Shown here: positions 9,605 through 17,751 of the stretch, piece after piece | How the letters are laid out: every line of letters starts with the position of its first letter | Position numbering within the stretch: position 1 is the first letter of the stretch | Source: Clostridiales bacterium DTU033 | Lineage (GTDB): Bacteria > Bacillota > Clostridia > Oscillospirales > Acutalibacteraceae | Direction of reading: 5' to 3' | DNA length: 34,829 nucleotides | NCBI GenBank assembly: GCA_001513365.1 | Contig: LFTH01000035.1 | Location: forward strand, 1-34,829 | Notes under the pieces: generated by a model | What the model was told of the DNA's origin: nothing | What the model saw: the letters and a program-made list of their open reading frames with translations, nothing else | Database searches by the model: none | Program-made: the position numbers and the translations under genes

Positions 9605-10378
9605 CTAGCTCGCCGCCAGCTTAAGCGTGTTGTTTATGTTCCTGAACATTTGAACCGTCATGTCGTCAAAGAATTCTGCGGCTCCAAGCAGCAGCACCGC
9701 GACCAATACAAGGCCAATCAGAACTCTAAGCTGCAGCCCGACAACAAAAATATTAATCTGCGGCACGGTTTTCATTAACACGCCCATCCCGATTTCGGCA
9801 ATCACCTCGACCGCAATCACCGGCAATGCCAGTTTTATCGCAAGCACCAGTATGTTGCCGAACAGGTCAACCAAAAACCTGCCAAATTCAGGATTGAACA
9901 GCTGCGTTCCGACAGGGAAGATGTCAAACGACGAGGCGATTATCCGCATGAAAGTCAGATGACCGTTGCTGCTGAAAAAAATCAGCACGTACATCGCGTT
10001 TAACAGACCGCCGGTAACCGGCATGTGAACATTGCTTTTCGGGTCGTAGATTTTGGACATTCCAAAACCAAGCTGAAAATCTATCAATTCGGAAGATACG
10101 ATAATTACCGATATATACAATTGGAACAGAAAATTGACTGCGTAGCCGATAAACAGCTCTTTCAAGCCCGCGAACATAAAATCTTCAACGCCCGCAAACT
10201 TTAATTCGATGTGGGGGATTACGTTGATTACGATTATCGAGATGAAAAACGCAAGCCCCGCTTTGAGCTGCGGCGGGTAGTTCCGCCTGCCGAGGATTGG
10301 GTTGAACACTATCATTCCGGTAATCCTCATCAAAACCAGCAAAAACACCTGAAAATTTGAAAATATAAGTTCCCACAT
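9605..10378 (-). CDS. fliR: Flagellar biosynthetic protein FliR
   Basis: Start chosen at MWELIFSNFQVFLLVLMRITGMIVFNPILGRRNYPPQLKAGLAF; longer ORF start at 10456 is unlikely. Confidence 0.94.
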   Translation of the reverse strand: MWELIFSNFQVFLLVLMRITGMIVFNPILGRRNYPPQLKAGLAFFISIIVINVIPHIELKFAGVEDFMFAGLKELFIGYAVNFLFQLYISVIIVSSELIDFQLGFGMSKIYDPKSNVHMPVTGGLLNAMYVLIFFSSNGHLTFMRIIASSFDIFPVGTQLFNPEFGRFLVDLFGNILVLAIKLALPVIAVEVIAEIGMGVLMKTVPQINIFVVGLQLRVLIGLVLVAVLLLGAAEFFDDMTVQMFRNINNTLKLAAS

Positions 10379-10389
10379 GGCAGTACCCG

Positions 10390-10656
10390 CTACGAAAGAT
10401 TGTTTATCATCGTGAATACGTTTTCGGTGAAGCCCACAATCACGTTGATTATCCACGCGCCGATAAATAACAGGATAAGCGCCGCCGACAGGATTTTGGG
10501 CACAAAAGTGATGGTCTGCTCATGGATTTGCGTCGCCGCCTGAAAAACCGATATCACAATGCCGATGATAAGGCTCGCGATTAAAAAAGGCGCGGCAATC
10601 GTAAGCGCGGTCAGCACCGCTTCCCTGCATATCGTCAGAATTTCCCCCTGCGTCAT
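10390..10656 (-). CDS. fliQ: Flagellar biosynthetic protein FliQ
   Basis: 88 aa; APFLIASLIIGIVISVFQAATQIHEQTITFVPKI. Confidence 0.96.
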   Translation of the reverse strand: MTQGEILTICREAVLTALTIAAPFLIASLIIGIVISVFQAATQIHEQTITFVPKILSAALILLFIGAWIINVIVGFTENVFTMINNLS

Positions 10657-10669
10657 CTATACCACCCGC

Positions 10670-11401
10670 TCAATTAAAACTCGTAATCAGCGACTTGACC
10701 AGCAAATCCCATCCGTCAACAAGCACAAACAGTATGATTTTAAACGGCAGTGAAATCATTGTCGGCGGGAGCATTATCATCCCCATCGACAGCAGCACGC
10801 TTGAAACCACCATGTCAATAATCAAAAACGGCAGAAAGATTAAAAAGCCCATTATAAAAGCGCGCTTAAGCTCGCTGGTGATAAAGGCCGGTATCAGCAC
10901 CTCGGTCGGGATATCGTCATAAGTCTTTGGCTTTTCGAGTTTCGCAAGACTGATGAAAGTGTTGAGGTCTTTTTTGTTGGTATTCTTGAGCATAAATGCC
11001 CTGATAGGACCCATCGCCCTTTCAAACGCCTGCTCCTGCGTGATTTCCCCTCTTGAATACGGGGCGTATGCCTCGTCGTTGACCTGCTTTAAGACAGGGG
11101 ACATTATCAGGATGGTCAAAAACAGCGCCAACCCCACCAACACCTGATTGGGCGGAGTCTGCTGAAGCCCCAGCGCGTTTCTGACAAAGGAGAGCACAAT
11201 CACAATTCTGGTAAAGCCGGTCATCATAATGAGTATTGAGGGCACCAGCGCGAGCAGAGTGATTACAAACAGGATTTTTAAACTGTTGGAGGCGTTGTCC
11301 AGCCCGTTTATGTTGATGGTAACATCCGAATCGGCGGCCAAAACCGGGGTAATCAAAACAGCGGCAAGCAAAAGTGTCAAAAATAAAATACGTTTTATCA
11401 T
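10670..11401 (-). CDS. fliP: Flagellar biosynthetic protein FliP
   Basis: Signal peptide; [38 protein letters not shown]. Confidence 0.97.
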   Translation of the reverse strand: MIKRILFLTLLLAAVLITPVLAADSDVTININGLDNASNSLKILFVITLLALVPSILIMMTGFTRIVIVLSFVRNALGLQQTPPNQVLVGLALFLTILIMSPVLKQVNDEAYAPYSRGEITQEQAFERAMGPIRAFMLKNTNKKDLNTFISLAKLEKPKTYDDIPTEVLIPAFITSELKRAFIMGFLIFLPFLIIDMVVSSVLLSMGMIMLPPTMISLPFKIILFVLVDGWDLLVKSLITSFN

Positions 11402-11781
11402 CTTTGTTTTTCTTCCCCTTTGCCGGCAACCGGCCTGATAAAAGGCAGCTGTTCGGCAAGTTTTGTTTTGAGGACGGATAAAAAATCCGGCTGGCTTTCA
11501 TCCTCCTCTATTTCAGTGAATTCCTCGGCGCCCCACATGTCCACGGTTGCAGTATTCTGAGACGAAACCGCGAGAAAATACACCTTCCCCTTCACCTTCG
11601 CCAGCACCAGCACTTTATCCTGCCCGACCATGCACCGCTCCACCACTTTTATGTGCCTGCCGCCCCCGATTGAACTGTATTTTTTGGAAAACCATTTGGT
11701 GCTCCAGTAAGCCAGAAAGATTATTGCGACTACTCCAATCAGCGAGCCCATAAACTGCAGAGCTGTCAAAACACCGTCCAA
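11398..11781 (-). CDS. fliO: FliO/FliZ-like flagellar biosynthetic protein
   Basis: Single N-terminal [30 protein letters not shown]; directly upstream of fliP. Confidence 0.85.
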   Translation of the reverse strand: MDGVLTALQFMGSLIGVVAIIFLAYWSTKWFSKKYSSIGGGRHIKVVERCMVGQDKVLVLAKVKGKVYFLAVSSQNTATVDMWGAEEFTEIEEDESQPDFLSVLKTKLAEQLPFIRPVAGKGEEKQR

Positions 11782-11815
11782 TTCTTCACATCCCCGGTTA
11801 ATTAATCAATGGTGT

Positions 11816-12865
11816 TCATGCTTTAAACAGATTTTTCCTTGACACGATTTCGGTTATCCTGACGCCGAAATTGTCGTCCACGACCACAACGTCCCCTCTG
11901 GCGAGCAGCTGCCCGTTTACGATGATATCGACCGGGTCTCCGGCCTGCTTGTCAAGCTCGATTATGTTCCCCTGCTGGATTTCCAGGACTTCCTTTACAA
12001 GCTTTCTGGCGTGTCCGATTTCCACAGTTATCTCAAGCGGGACATCCATTATCAAATCAAAGCTGGGCTGGGAATACTCGGCGCTTACCGGTTCCTGCTC
12101 ATCGTCAAAACTGCAGAGTTTCAGGGGTTTCACATTCACCTGATTTTGATTGGTATTCGCCTGATTTTGATTTGCTGTTTTATTGCTCATCTCATCCACC
12201 CTGTACGCACCGGAAGGCTTCGGCTTCTTTTTTTTGCCGCCTTCCCTTTTTTCCTTTGTTTCCGCCTGATGGCCGTTGTTCAGAACCTTTTTGACCAAAT
12301 CCTTTGTGAATTCGGAAGGCATCAGACTGAAAAACTCGCTGTCCAGCACGTCCTCGATTGTGAACTTGAACCTCACCATTACGATTGTGTCGAGATTTAA
12401 ATCCATTATCTTTTCGCCCAGCTTACCGACTTCGAACACATCGGGGATTGATATCGTGATTTTGTGGCCGAAAAAGCTTGAGAGGGCGGTGCTGGCCGAG
12501 CCCATCATCTGGTTCATTACCTCCCCGATGGCGCTTAAATGCATTTCGTCCAATGCCCCGTCATCGGGTTCCTCTTTCGAGTTTGAAAGAATAGCCACTA
12601 TCAGCTTGACGTCGGGCTGTTTCATTATCATGTAATTGCTGCCGTTAAGCCCTTTTTGATACCTGACTTCAGTGCAGACGGCGGAGGCGAATGCCTTTGA
12701 ATCGTAATCACTGCCGGATACCAGCTTTACCTCCGGCGCGGTGATGGTAACCTTCCTGTCAATCAGGGTTGACAGGGCGGTGGCGGCGGCGCCCATGCTG
12801 ATATTCATTATTTCGCCGATGGTGTCCTGCTCGATATTGCTTAGAGTGAAATTTGTGTCAATCAT
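11816..12865 (-). CDS. fliY: FliY: CheC-like phosphatase domain fused to a FliN C-ring domain
   Basis: Two CheC-type motifs (EIMN, EVMN) and C-terminal FliN domain (MDVPLEITVEIGHARKLVKEVLEIQQGNIIELDKQAGDPVDIIVN). Confidence 0.95.
   Translation of the reverse strand: MIDTNFTLSNIEQDTIGEIMNISMGAAATALSTLIDRKVTITAPEVKLVSGSDYDSKAFASAVCTEVRYQKGLNGSNYMIMKQPDVKLIVAILSNSKEEPDDGALDEMHLSAIGEVMNQMMGSASTALSSFFGHKITISIPDVFEVGKLGEKIMDLNLDTIVMVRFKFTIEDVLDSEFFSLMPSEFTKDLVKKVLNNGHQAETKEKREGGKKKKPKPSGAYRVDEMSNKTANQNQANTNQNQVNVKPLKLCSFDDEQEPVSAEYSQPSFDLIMDVPLEITVEIGHARKLVKEVLEIQQGNIIELDKQAGDPVDIIVNGQLLARGDVVVVDDNFGVRITEIVSRKNLFKA
12134..12172. repeat. Tandem 21-bp unit (7 codons) in the fliY interdomain linker
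   Basis: Minus strand AATCAAAATCAGG[C/T]GAAT twice at 21-bp period, encoding NQNQANT/NQNQVNV. Confidence 0.85.
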
Positions 12866-12894
12866 GGTATCTTCCTTTACAATGGTTTTATATG

Positions 12895-13872
12895 TCAGTT
12901 ATTGCGCAGCACGTTGGTTATCCTAATATGCTTTCTGTTCCTGATTATGCCGGGTATCCCCGTAAACCGCGGCTTGCCGCCTATATACAGTTTCATGTCG
13001 CTGTCCACCGTTTGCCGCAGCTTGATGACGTCCCCGACCTGCAGGTTGACTATATCCTTCAGCGATAAAACCGCGTCCCCGATTACCCCCGAAATATCTA
13101 TGTAGGCTTCTTTCAGCCCGGCTATTACGGCTTCTTTGCTCTGGTTGTCCTTTATGACGTCGGCGTTTCTTTTTGCCGCGTTCCATCGGCTGCCTTTTTC
13201 GACCAAAGGCTCAAGGTTGATTACCGGGATACAGACGTCTATGGTGCCTTTTATCGAATTGATTTCGATTTCCATCACGATGATTAACACTCTCTCGTCC
13301 ATTGAAAAGGTCTGCATAAGCCGGGAATTGGTTTCTACCCGCATAAGAGCGGCGTCCAAATCGGCAAAACCTGCCCACGCGTCCTTTGTGGATTTTTCCA
13401 TCTGCCTGAAAATGTTTTTCATCAGCGAAATCTCGATTTCAGTAAACTCGCGTTCCAGAATTTTGCCGCTGCCGTTTCCGCCGAGCAGTATTTCGACAAT
13501 TGTGAAGGTTATCTCGTTTGAGATTTCGATAACGATAGACCCGCCGAACTGCTTAACATCAAATACGCCCATCAGCACTATGTCGGGAAGGGCATTGTTG
13601 TATTCAAAGTAAGGCTGTTCTTCGATGGTGTCCACTTTTATCTGACACGAGGTCCTGAGCACGCCCGAAAGATAGGCGGCCAGATGTCTTGCAAAGCTCT
13701 CGTAAACGCTTCTGATTACCTTCAGCTGGTCCTTTGAAAACTTTTTCGGGCTTTTAAAGTCGTACGTCTTTATCCGCCTGTCTAAAATCGCCGCGCTGTC
13801 GGCGCCGCTGCCGCTGGATAAAAACTCGGACAGCAGTTGGTCAATCTGTTTTTGAGTCAATACTTCGGACAT
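12895..13872 (-). CDS. fliM: Flagellar motor switch protein FliM
   Basis: N-term LTQKQIDQLLSEF; ExxLFDV-like FliM core; SD AAAGGAGA. Confidence 0.96.
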   Translation of the reverse strand: MSEVLTQKQIDQLLSEFLSSGSGADSAAILDRRIKTYDFKSPKKFSKDQLKVIRSVYESFARHLAAYLSGVLRTSCQIKVDTIEEQPYFEYNNALPDIVLMGVFDVKQFGGSIVIEISNEITFTIVEILLGGNGSGKILEREFTEIEISLMKNIFRQMEKSTKDAWAGFADLDAALMRVETNSRLMQTFSMDERVLIIVMEIEINSIKGTIDVCIPVINLEPLVEKGSRWNAAKRNADVIKDNQSKEAVIAGLKEAYIDISGVIGDAVLSLKDIVNLQVGDVIKLRQTVDSDMKLYIGGKPRFTGIPGIIRNRKHIRITNVLRNN

Positions 13873-13920
13873 ATCATGTTCTCCTTTAACTCCGACAGGG
13901 CCAGGCTTATTTCAGCCGGG

Positions 13921-13959
13921 GGTTTGGTTCAGGGGCTTAAGACGCCCCTGAACCAAACC
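13921..13959 (-). other. Perfect 16-bp stem hairpin without U-tract between flgE and fliM
   Basis: GGTTTGGTTCAGGGGC-TTAAGAC-GCCCCTGAACCAAACC, 7-nt loop, 7 nt after the flgE stop. Confidence 0.9.
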
Positions 13960-13966
13960 GGGTCAG

Positions 13967-14797
13967 TTACCTTTTGATGTTGACCAGTTCCTGCAGCATC
14001 TCGTCCGATGTGGTGATAACCCTTGAGTTCGCCTGAAATCCTCTCTGGGTGATAATCATGTCGGTCAATTCCTTCGACAAATCCACATTGGACATTTCAA
14101 GCCCGTTGGCAATGATTGCACCCGTCGCGTTGGTACCGGGGATTGCATAAGTCGGGTCGCCTGAGTTTTGAGTCTGTTTTAAATAATGGTTCCCCTGCAG
14201 CGCCAGACCGCTTGGGTTTGTGAATTTCGCGAGCGCAATCTGCGCGAGGGTTTCAATAACTCCGGTTTCGGAATTCAGCGCGCTGATGGTACCGTCCAAA
14301 CCTATTGACAGCTCGGAATACAGGTGCAAGTCCGGAATTTGTATCGGCACGATGGTGTCAACAGGGGACGTCAGCGAGGGCACCCCTCCGCACACGTAAT
14401 AACCGTTCGCGTCAACAAGGTTCCCGTTTTGGTCGAAGTCGAAACTTCCGACTCTGGTGAAATTGATTTCCCCAGCGCCGCTGATAACCTGAAAATACCC
14501 GTCGCCCGAAATGTATAAGTCGGTAACCACGTCGGTCATCTGCATGCCGCTGCGGGTATGGAGCACGTCGATTGTCGCGATTGCCGAGCCGTACCCAATC
14601 TGCATCGGGTTAAGCCCGCCCTTTTCCACGCCCGGCGCGGTCGCCGACGACAGGGTCTGGTAGTACAAATCCTTGAATACCACACGCTGGGACTTGTAGC
14701 CCGCGGTGTTTACGTTTGAAACGTTGTTGCCGATGACGTCCATCTTTGTCTGGTGGTTCCTAAGTCCGGTAACACCGGCGTATAAAGACCTTATCAT
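13967..14797 (-). CDS. flgE: Flagellar hook protein FlgE (short form)
   Basis: MIRSLYAGVTGLRNHQTKMDVIGNNVSNVNTAGYKSQRV; SD GGAGGTC before ATG at 14797. Confidence 0.92.
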   Translation of the reverse strand: MIRSLYAGVTGLRNHQTKMDVIGNNVSNVNTAGYKSQRVVFKDLYYQTLSSATAPGVEKGGLNPMQIGYGSAIATIDVLHTRSGMQMTDVVTDLYISGDGYFQVISGAGEINFTRVGSFDFDQNGNLVDANGYYVCGGVPSLTSPVDTIVPIQIPDLHLYSELSIGLDGTISALNSETGVIETLAQIALAKFTNPSGLALQGNHYLKQTQNSGDPTYAIPGTNATGAIIANGLEMSNVDLSKELTDMIITQRGFQANSRVITTSDEMLQELVNIKR

Positions 14798-14878
14798 TTT
14801 TTTGACCTCCATTTCTTTTTATCGGCCGTGCAAAATTTCTCTGTCAGTCGAAATTTTAATAGCCTCCCGAAGGTCCGG

Positions 14879-15277
14879 CTATACTATCACGGCTCCGTCA
14901 ATCTGTGTAAAAACATTCCCTTTGATGTCGCCGCCCGTAAGCGCGGTAACCACCGTGGAGTTCCTGACGCTTACGATAAAGGCCATCTCGTCCATCAGAA
15001 CCAGGGTATCCTTCACTCCCTTTTGCCCGGCTTTTTTGACCGCCTCGTCCAGCCTGTTAAGATGGCTGTCGGTGAGGGTGATATTCCTTTCGGACATCCT
15101 GATTCTGGCGTGTTTTGAAAAGGTGATGTTTTGGGTTTTTTCAAGCTCCTTTTTCAAAACCCTGTCAAAGGATTCGCCGGAATGCGTTTTCTCTGCTTTG
15201 TCCGCACCTGTCGGCGGCGAAATCTGTCTGGCTTGAACCCTCAGTCTTTGCATTTCAAAGAAATGTTCCGCCCTCAT
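14879..15277 (-). CDS. Flagellar operon protein, TIGR02530-like
   Basis: ITFSKHARIRMSERNITLTDSHLNRLDEAVKKAGQKGVKDTLVLMDEMAFIVSVRNSTVVTAL, between flgD and flgE. Confidence 0.85.
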   Translation of the reverse strand: MRAEHFFEMQRLRVQARQISPPTGADKAEKTHSGESFDRVLKKELEKTQNITFSKHARIRMSERNITLTDSHLNRLDEAVKKAGQKGVKDTLVLMDEMAFIVSVRNSTVVTALTGGDIKGNVFTQIDGAVIV

Positions 15278-15278
15278 A

Positions 15279-15701
15279 TCAGACTTCCATCGCCTCCCCC
15301 TCAGTCCCGGCGGTTACCTCGACAATGTCGCTCATCTGATAGAGCTTGCCGCCAACCAGCAGGCGCGGGCTGCCGCCGACAAAGCTGACGCTTTCAACCA
15401 CGCCAAAAACCTGATTTCCGCCAGCCGTCATTGCTGCGATATTCTTCCCTACAAGGGAAATCGCCTGGGAAGTTTCTATCAGGGTCGTCAGCCTGTTTAT
15501 CTGCTGCAAAGACGAAAACTGCGCCATCTGCGCGATAAACTCGGTGTCGTTCGCCGGTTCAAACATGCTCTGGTTTTTAAGCTGTGCGGTCAGCAGGGTG
15601 ATAAAATCCTGATACCCAAGCTCACTGCTCCCAAGTCTGGGGTTAACTTCGCCGGTGGAATAATTGCTGTTTATACTGCCGCCAATTCCCGAAACCGGCA
15701 T
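15279..15701 (-). CDS. flgD: Flagellar hook assembly protein FlgD
   Basis: LGYQDFITLLTAQLKNQSMFEPANDTEFIAQMAQFSSLQQ; start MPVSGIGG after AAAGGAG. Confidence 0.94.
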   Translation of the reverse strand: MPVSGIGGSINSNYSTGEVNPRLGSSELGYQDFITLLTAQLKNQSMFEPANDTEFIAQMAQFSSLQQINRLTTLIETSQAISLVGKNIAAMTAGGNQVFGVVESVSFVGGSPRLLVGGKLYQMSDIVEVTAGTEGEAMEV

Positions 15702-15714
15702 GTAACCACTCCTT

Positions 15715-17250
15715 TCATATTTTGTAGTCCAGCCGCGCCGGCCCGAACAAAAACCCGGCCTGTTCTTCCTTCTGACCTGAACACTCCTCTGGCTGTTCCT
15801 GCCGGTACTGCTGTCCGCCGGCGTTCCCGCCAAACCCCCGCTCAAGCGAAAAGCCGAACGGGCAGGGCGGCGCGCCGCCGCTGCAGTTGACGCTTAAATC
15901 CGCGACATGAATGCCGCTGCCTGCAAGAGCCTGTTTCAGCTGGTCAAGCTGCCCGAAAATCAAATCCCTGGTGGAGGGAAGGCTGGTATTCATCTGAAGA
16001 AAAACCTTTCCGTCATCCATTGTGATTTTGACAAACAGCTCTCCCAGTTCCTTCGGGTTAAGCCTGATACTGAAGGTGCTCCTGCCCTGCGTAAAATTCG
16101 CCCTGACATCGCCGACAATCTGTTCGCGGACCGGCAAGCCTGCATTAACGGGCAGAGGCGTGTTTTCGGCTTTGCTGACCAGCCCCGCCGCCGGCGCAGC
16201 GGTTTTGAAAACCGGATTTAACCCCACCGCTCGGATTGTATCAGGCTCATCCGCCCGATTGGCCGGCTCGGCTTTACCCGCGGGTTTCGGCTCGTAGAAT
16301 TCAGCTTTGTAGCCTGACACCCTGTTAAGCGCGGTTTTTTGGGTTTGTACGGCGGGCTTTGCGGCCGGTATGCCGGTTTTTGTTGTTTCCTTTGCCGGCT
16401 CTGCGGTTTTAGCAGTAAAACGCGGGCTCCCGCTGACTTTGACATCCATCGGTTCCAGGTTGACGGGCGCGGGGCTATCGCTGCCTTCAAACTCCGTTTT
16501 AAATCCCTGTGTGTCGATTTTGGGGCTGTCCGCGGTTATTAAAAAGTCCCAGTTTACTTCCGACCCGTCAGCCGGCCGGATTCTGCCGCCAATGCCATCA
16601 GAAATATCGGTCTTGCCGATAACCGCGGCGTCGGCTTTTGTGTCGGTTGCTTTCCCATCGGTTTTTTCCGCAAAACCCAATCCGCCTGAGGTGTCTGCGG
16701 CATTCGGCTTTTCAGCCGCTCGTCCGACCGTCTGCGCCGTTATAAGCGTTTGTATAAACGGCTCGCCGGCACCGGTTTCGCATACCGCAGCGCAAAAGTC
16801 GGGACGGTTTTCCGCCGAGGGCTGTAATACCTTGCCTGCCGGCCGGGTCGGGACGCCGTTCTCACTGCCCAAAGCCGCAGGTTTTTCCGCCGTTTCATCC
16901 AAGGTATTGACAGATAAAGCTGTGTCGGTCTGAAAGAGCAGCGGATAATCAACCTCGACTAAAGCTTGAATTAAAATTGTTTCATCGCCTTCCTGTCCGG
17001 CGGCTTTCGGCTGTTTTTGGCCTGCGCTTTCGGTTATTCCCTGACTGCTTAAAGCCGTGCCGTCCGCCCTGTCGGTCGGGTATTCGATACTCTCTTCGGC
17101 GCCCTTTGTCTTATACTCCAAAGACTTCAGTATTAAACCGCACGCTTTGTCGAAAACGGCTGAAAACCCGATATCCGGCGGCGCCCTTAAACCGAGCGCG
17201 GCAAAATCGGCGCCGGCTTGCGCGGCGTCAATCCTCACCATGCTTACCAT
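15715..17250 (-). CDS. fliK: Flagellar hook-length control protein FliK
   Basis: Low-complexity A/P/K-rich centre; C-term FSIRLNPKELGELFVKITMDDGKVFLQM. Confidence 0.9.
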   Translation of the reverse strand: MVSMVRIDAAQAGADFAALGLRAPPDIGFSAVFDKACGLILKSLEYKTKGAEESIEYPTDRADGTALSSQGITESAGQKQPKAAGQEGDETILIQALVEVDYPLLFQTDTALSVNTLDETAEKPAALGSENGVPTRPAGKVLQPSAENRPDFCAAVCETGAGEPFIQTLITAQTVGRAAEKPNAADTSGGLGFAEKTDGKATDTKADAAVIGKTDISDGIGGRIRPADGSEVNWDFLITADSPKIDTQGFKTEFEGSDSPAPVNLEPMDVKVSGSPRFTAKTAEPAKETTKTGIPAAKPAVQTQKTALNRVSGYKAEFYEPKPAGKAEPANRADEPDTIRAVGLNPVFKTAAPAAGLVSKAENTPLPVNAGLPVREQIVGDVRANFTQGRSTFSIRLNPKELGELFVKITMDDGKVFLQMNTSLPSTRDLIFGQLDQLKQALAGSGIHVADLSVNCSGGAPPCPFGFSLERGFGGNAGGQQYRQEQPEECSGQKEEQAGFLFGPARLDYKI

Positions 17251-17265
17251 TCAACTCACCCCCTT

Positions 17266-17718
17266 TCATTGCTGGAAAATCGGCTGCAGAGATGTATTGC
17301 ATACGAATTCGTCAACCAGCACCTCGTTTTCCTTCAGCTCCAAAAGCCTGTGCGCTTTGAGCTGCTTTTCCTTCAGCCTTTCGATTGAGGCCGTTTCGGT
17401 CTTTATTTTTGTCAGCCTGACAATCTGCGCCTGTATTTCAAGCTCGGATTTGCACAGTTCGGCTTTTTTTTGGCTGATACTGTCCTGCAGGTATGACAAA
17501 TACAAACCCTCGGACTTAAGCGCGCCTGCCATGGAGCCTTGCCGGCATTTGTCCAGAAAACATGTTTTCCCTTTCTGGTATTCCGACACAAGGCTGTCAA
17601 GCTCTCGGGTAAGCCTTTGGTGGTTTTCCCTCATCTCTCTGAGGATATTGGCTTCCAACCTCTGTACCATTTGCTTGTAATCAAGCACCTTGCTCAGCGT
17701 AAATCTGAAAAGTTTCAT
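17266..17718 (-). CDS. fliJ: Flagellar FliJ-like protein
   Basis: MKLFRFTLSKVLDYKQMVQRLEANILREM, coiled coil, directly after fliI; ORF-track start (TTG at 17745) abuts the SD. Confidence 0.85.
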   Translation of the reverse strand: MKLFRFTLSKVLDYKQMVQRLEANILREMRENHQRLTRELDSLVSEYQKGKTCFLDKCRQGSMAGALKSEGLYLSYLQDSISQKKAELCKSELEIQAQIVRLTKIKTETASIERLKEKQLKAHRLLELKENEVLVDEFVCNTSLQPIFQQ

Positions 17719-17751
17719 ATCAAGCTGCGGCGGGATTTGCCGCAACCTCCT

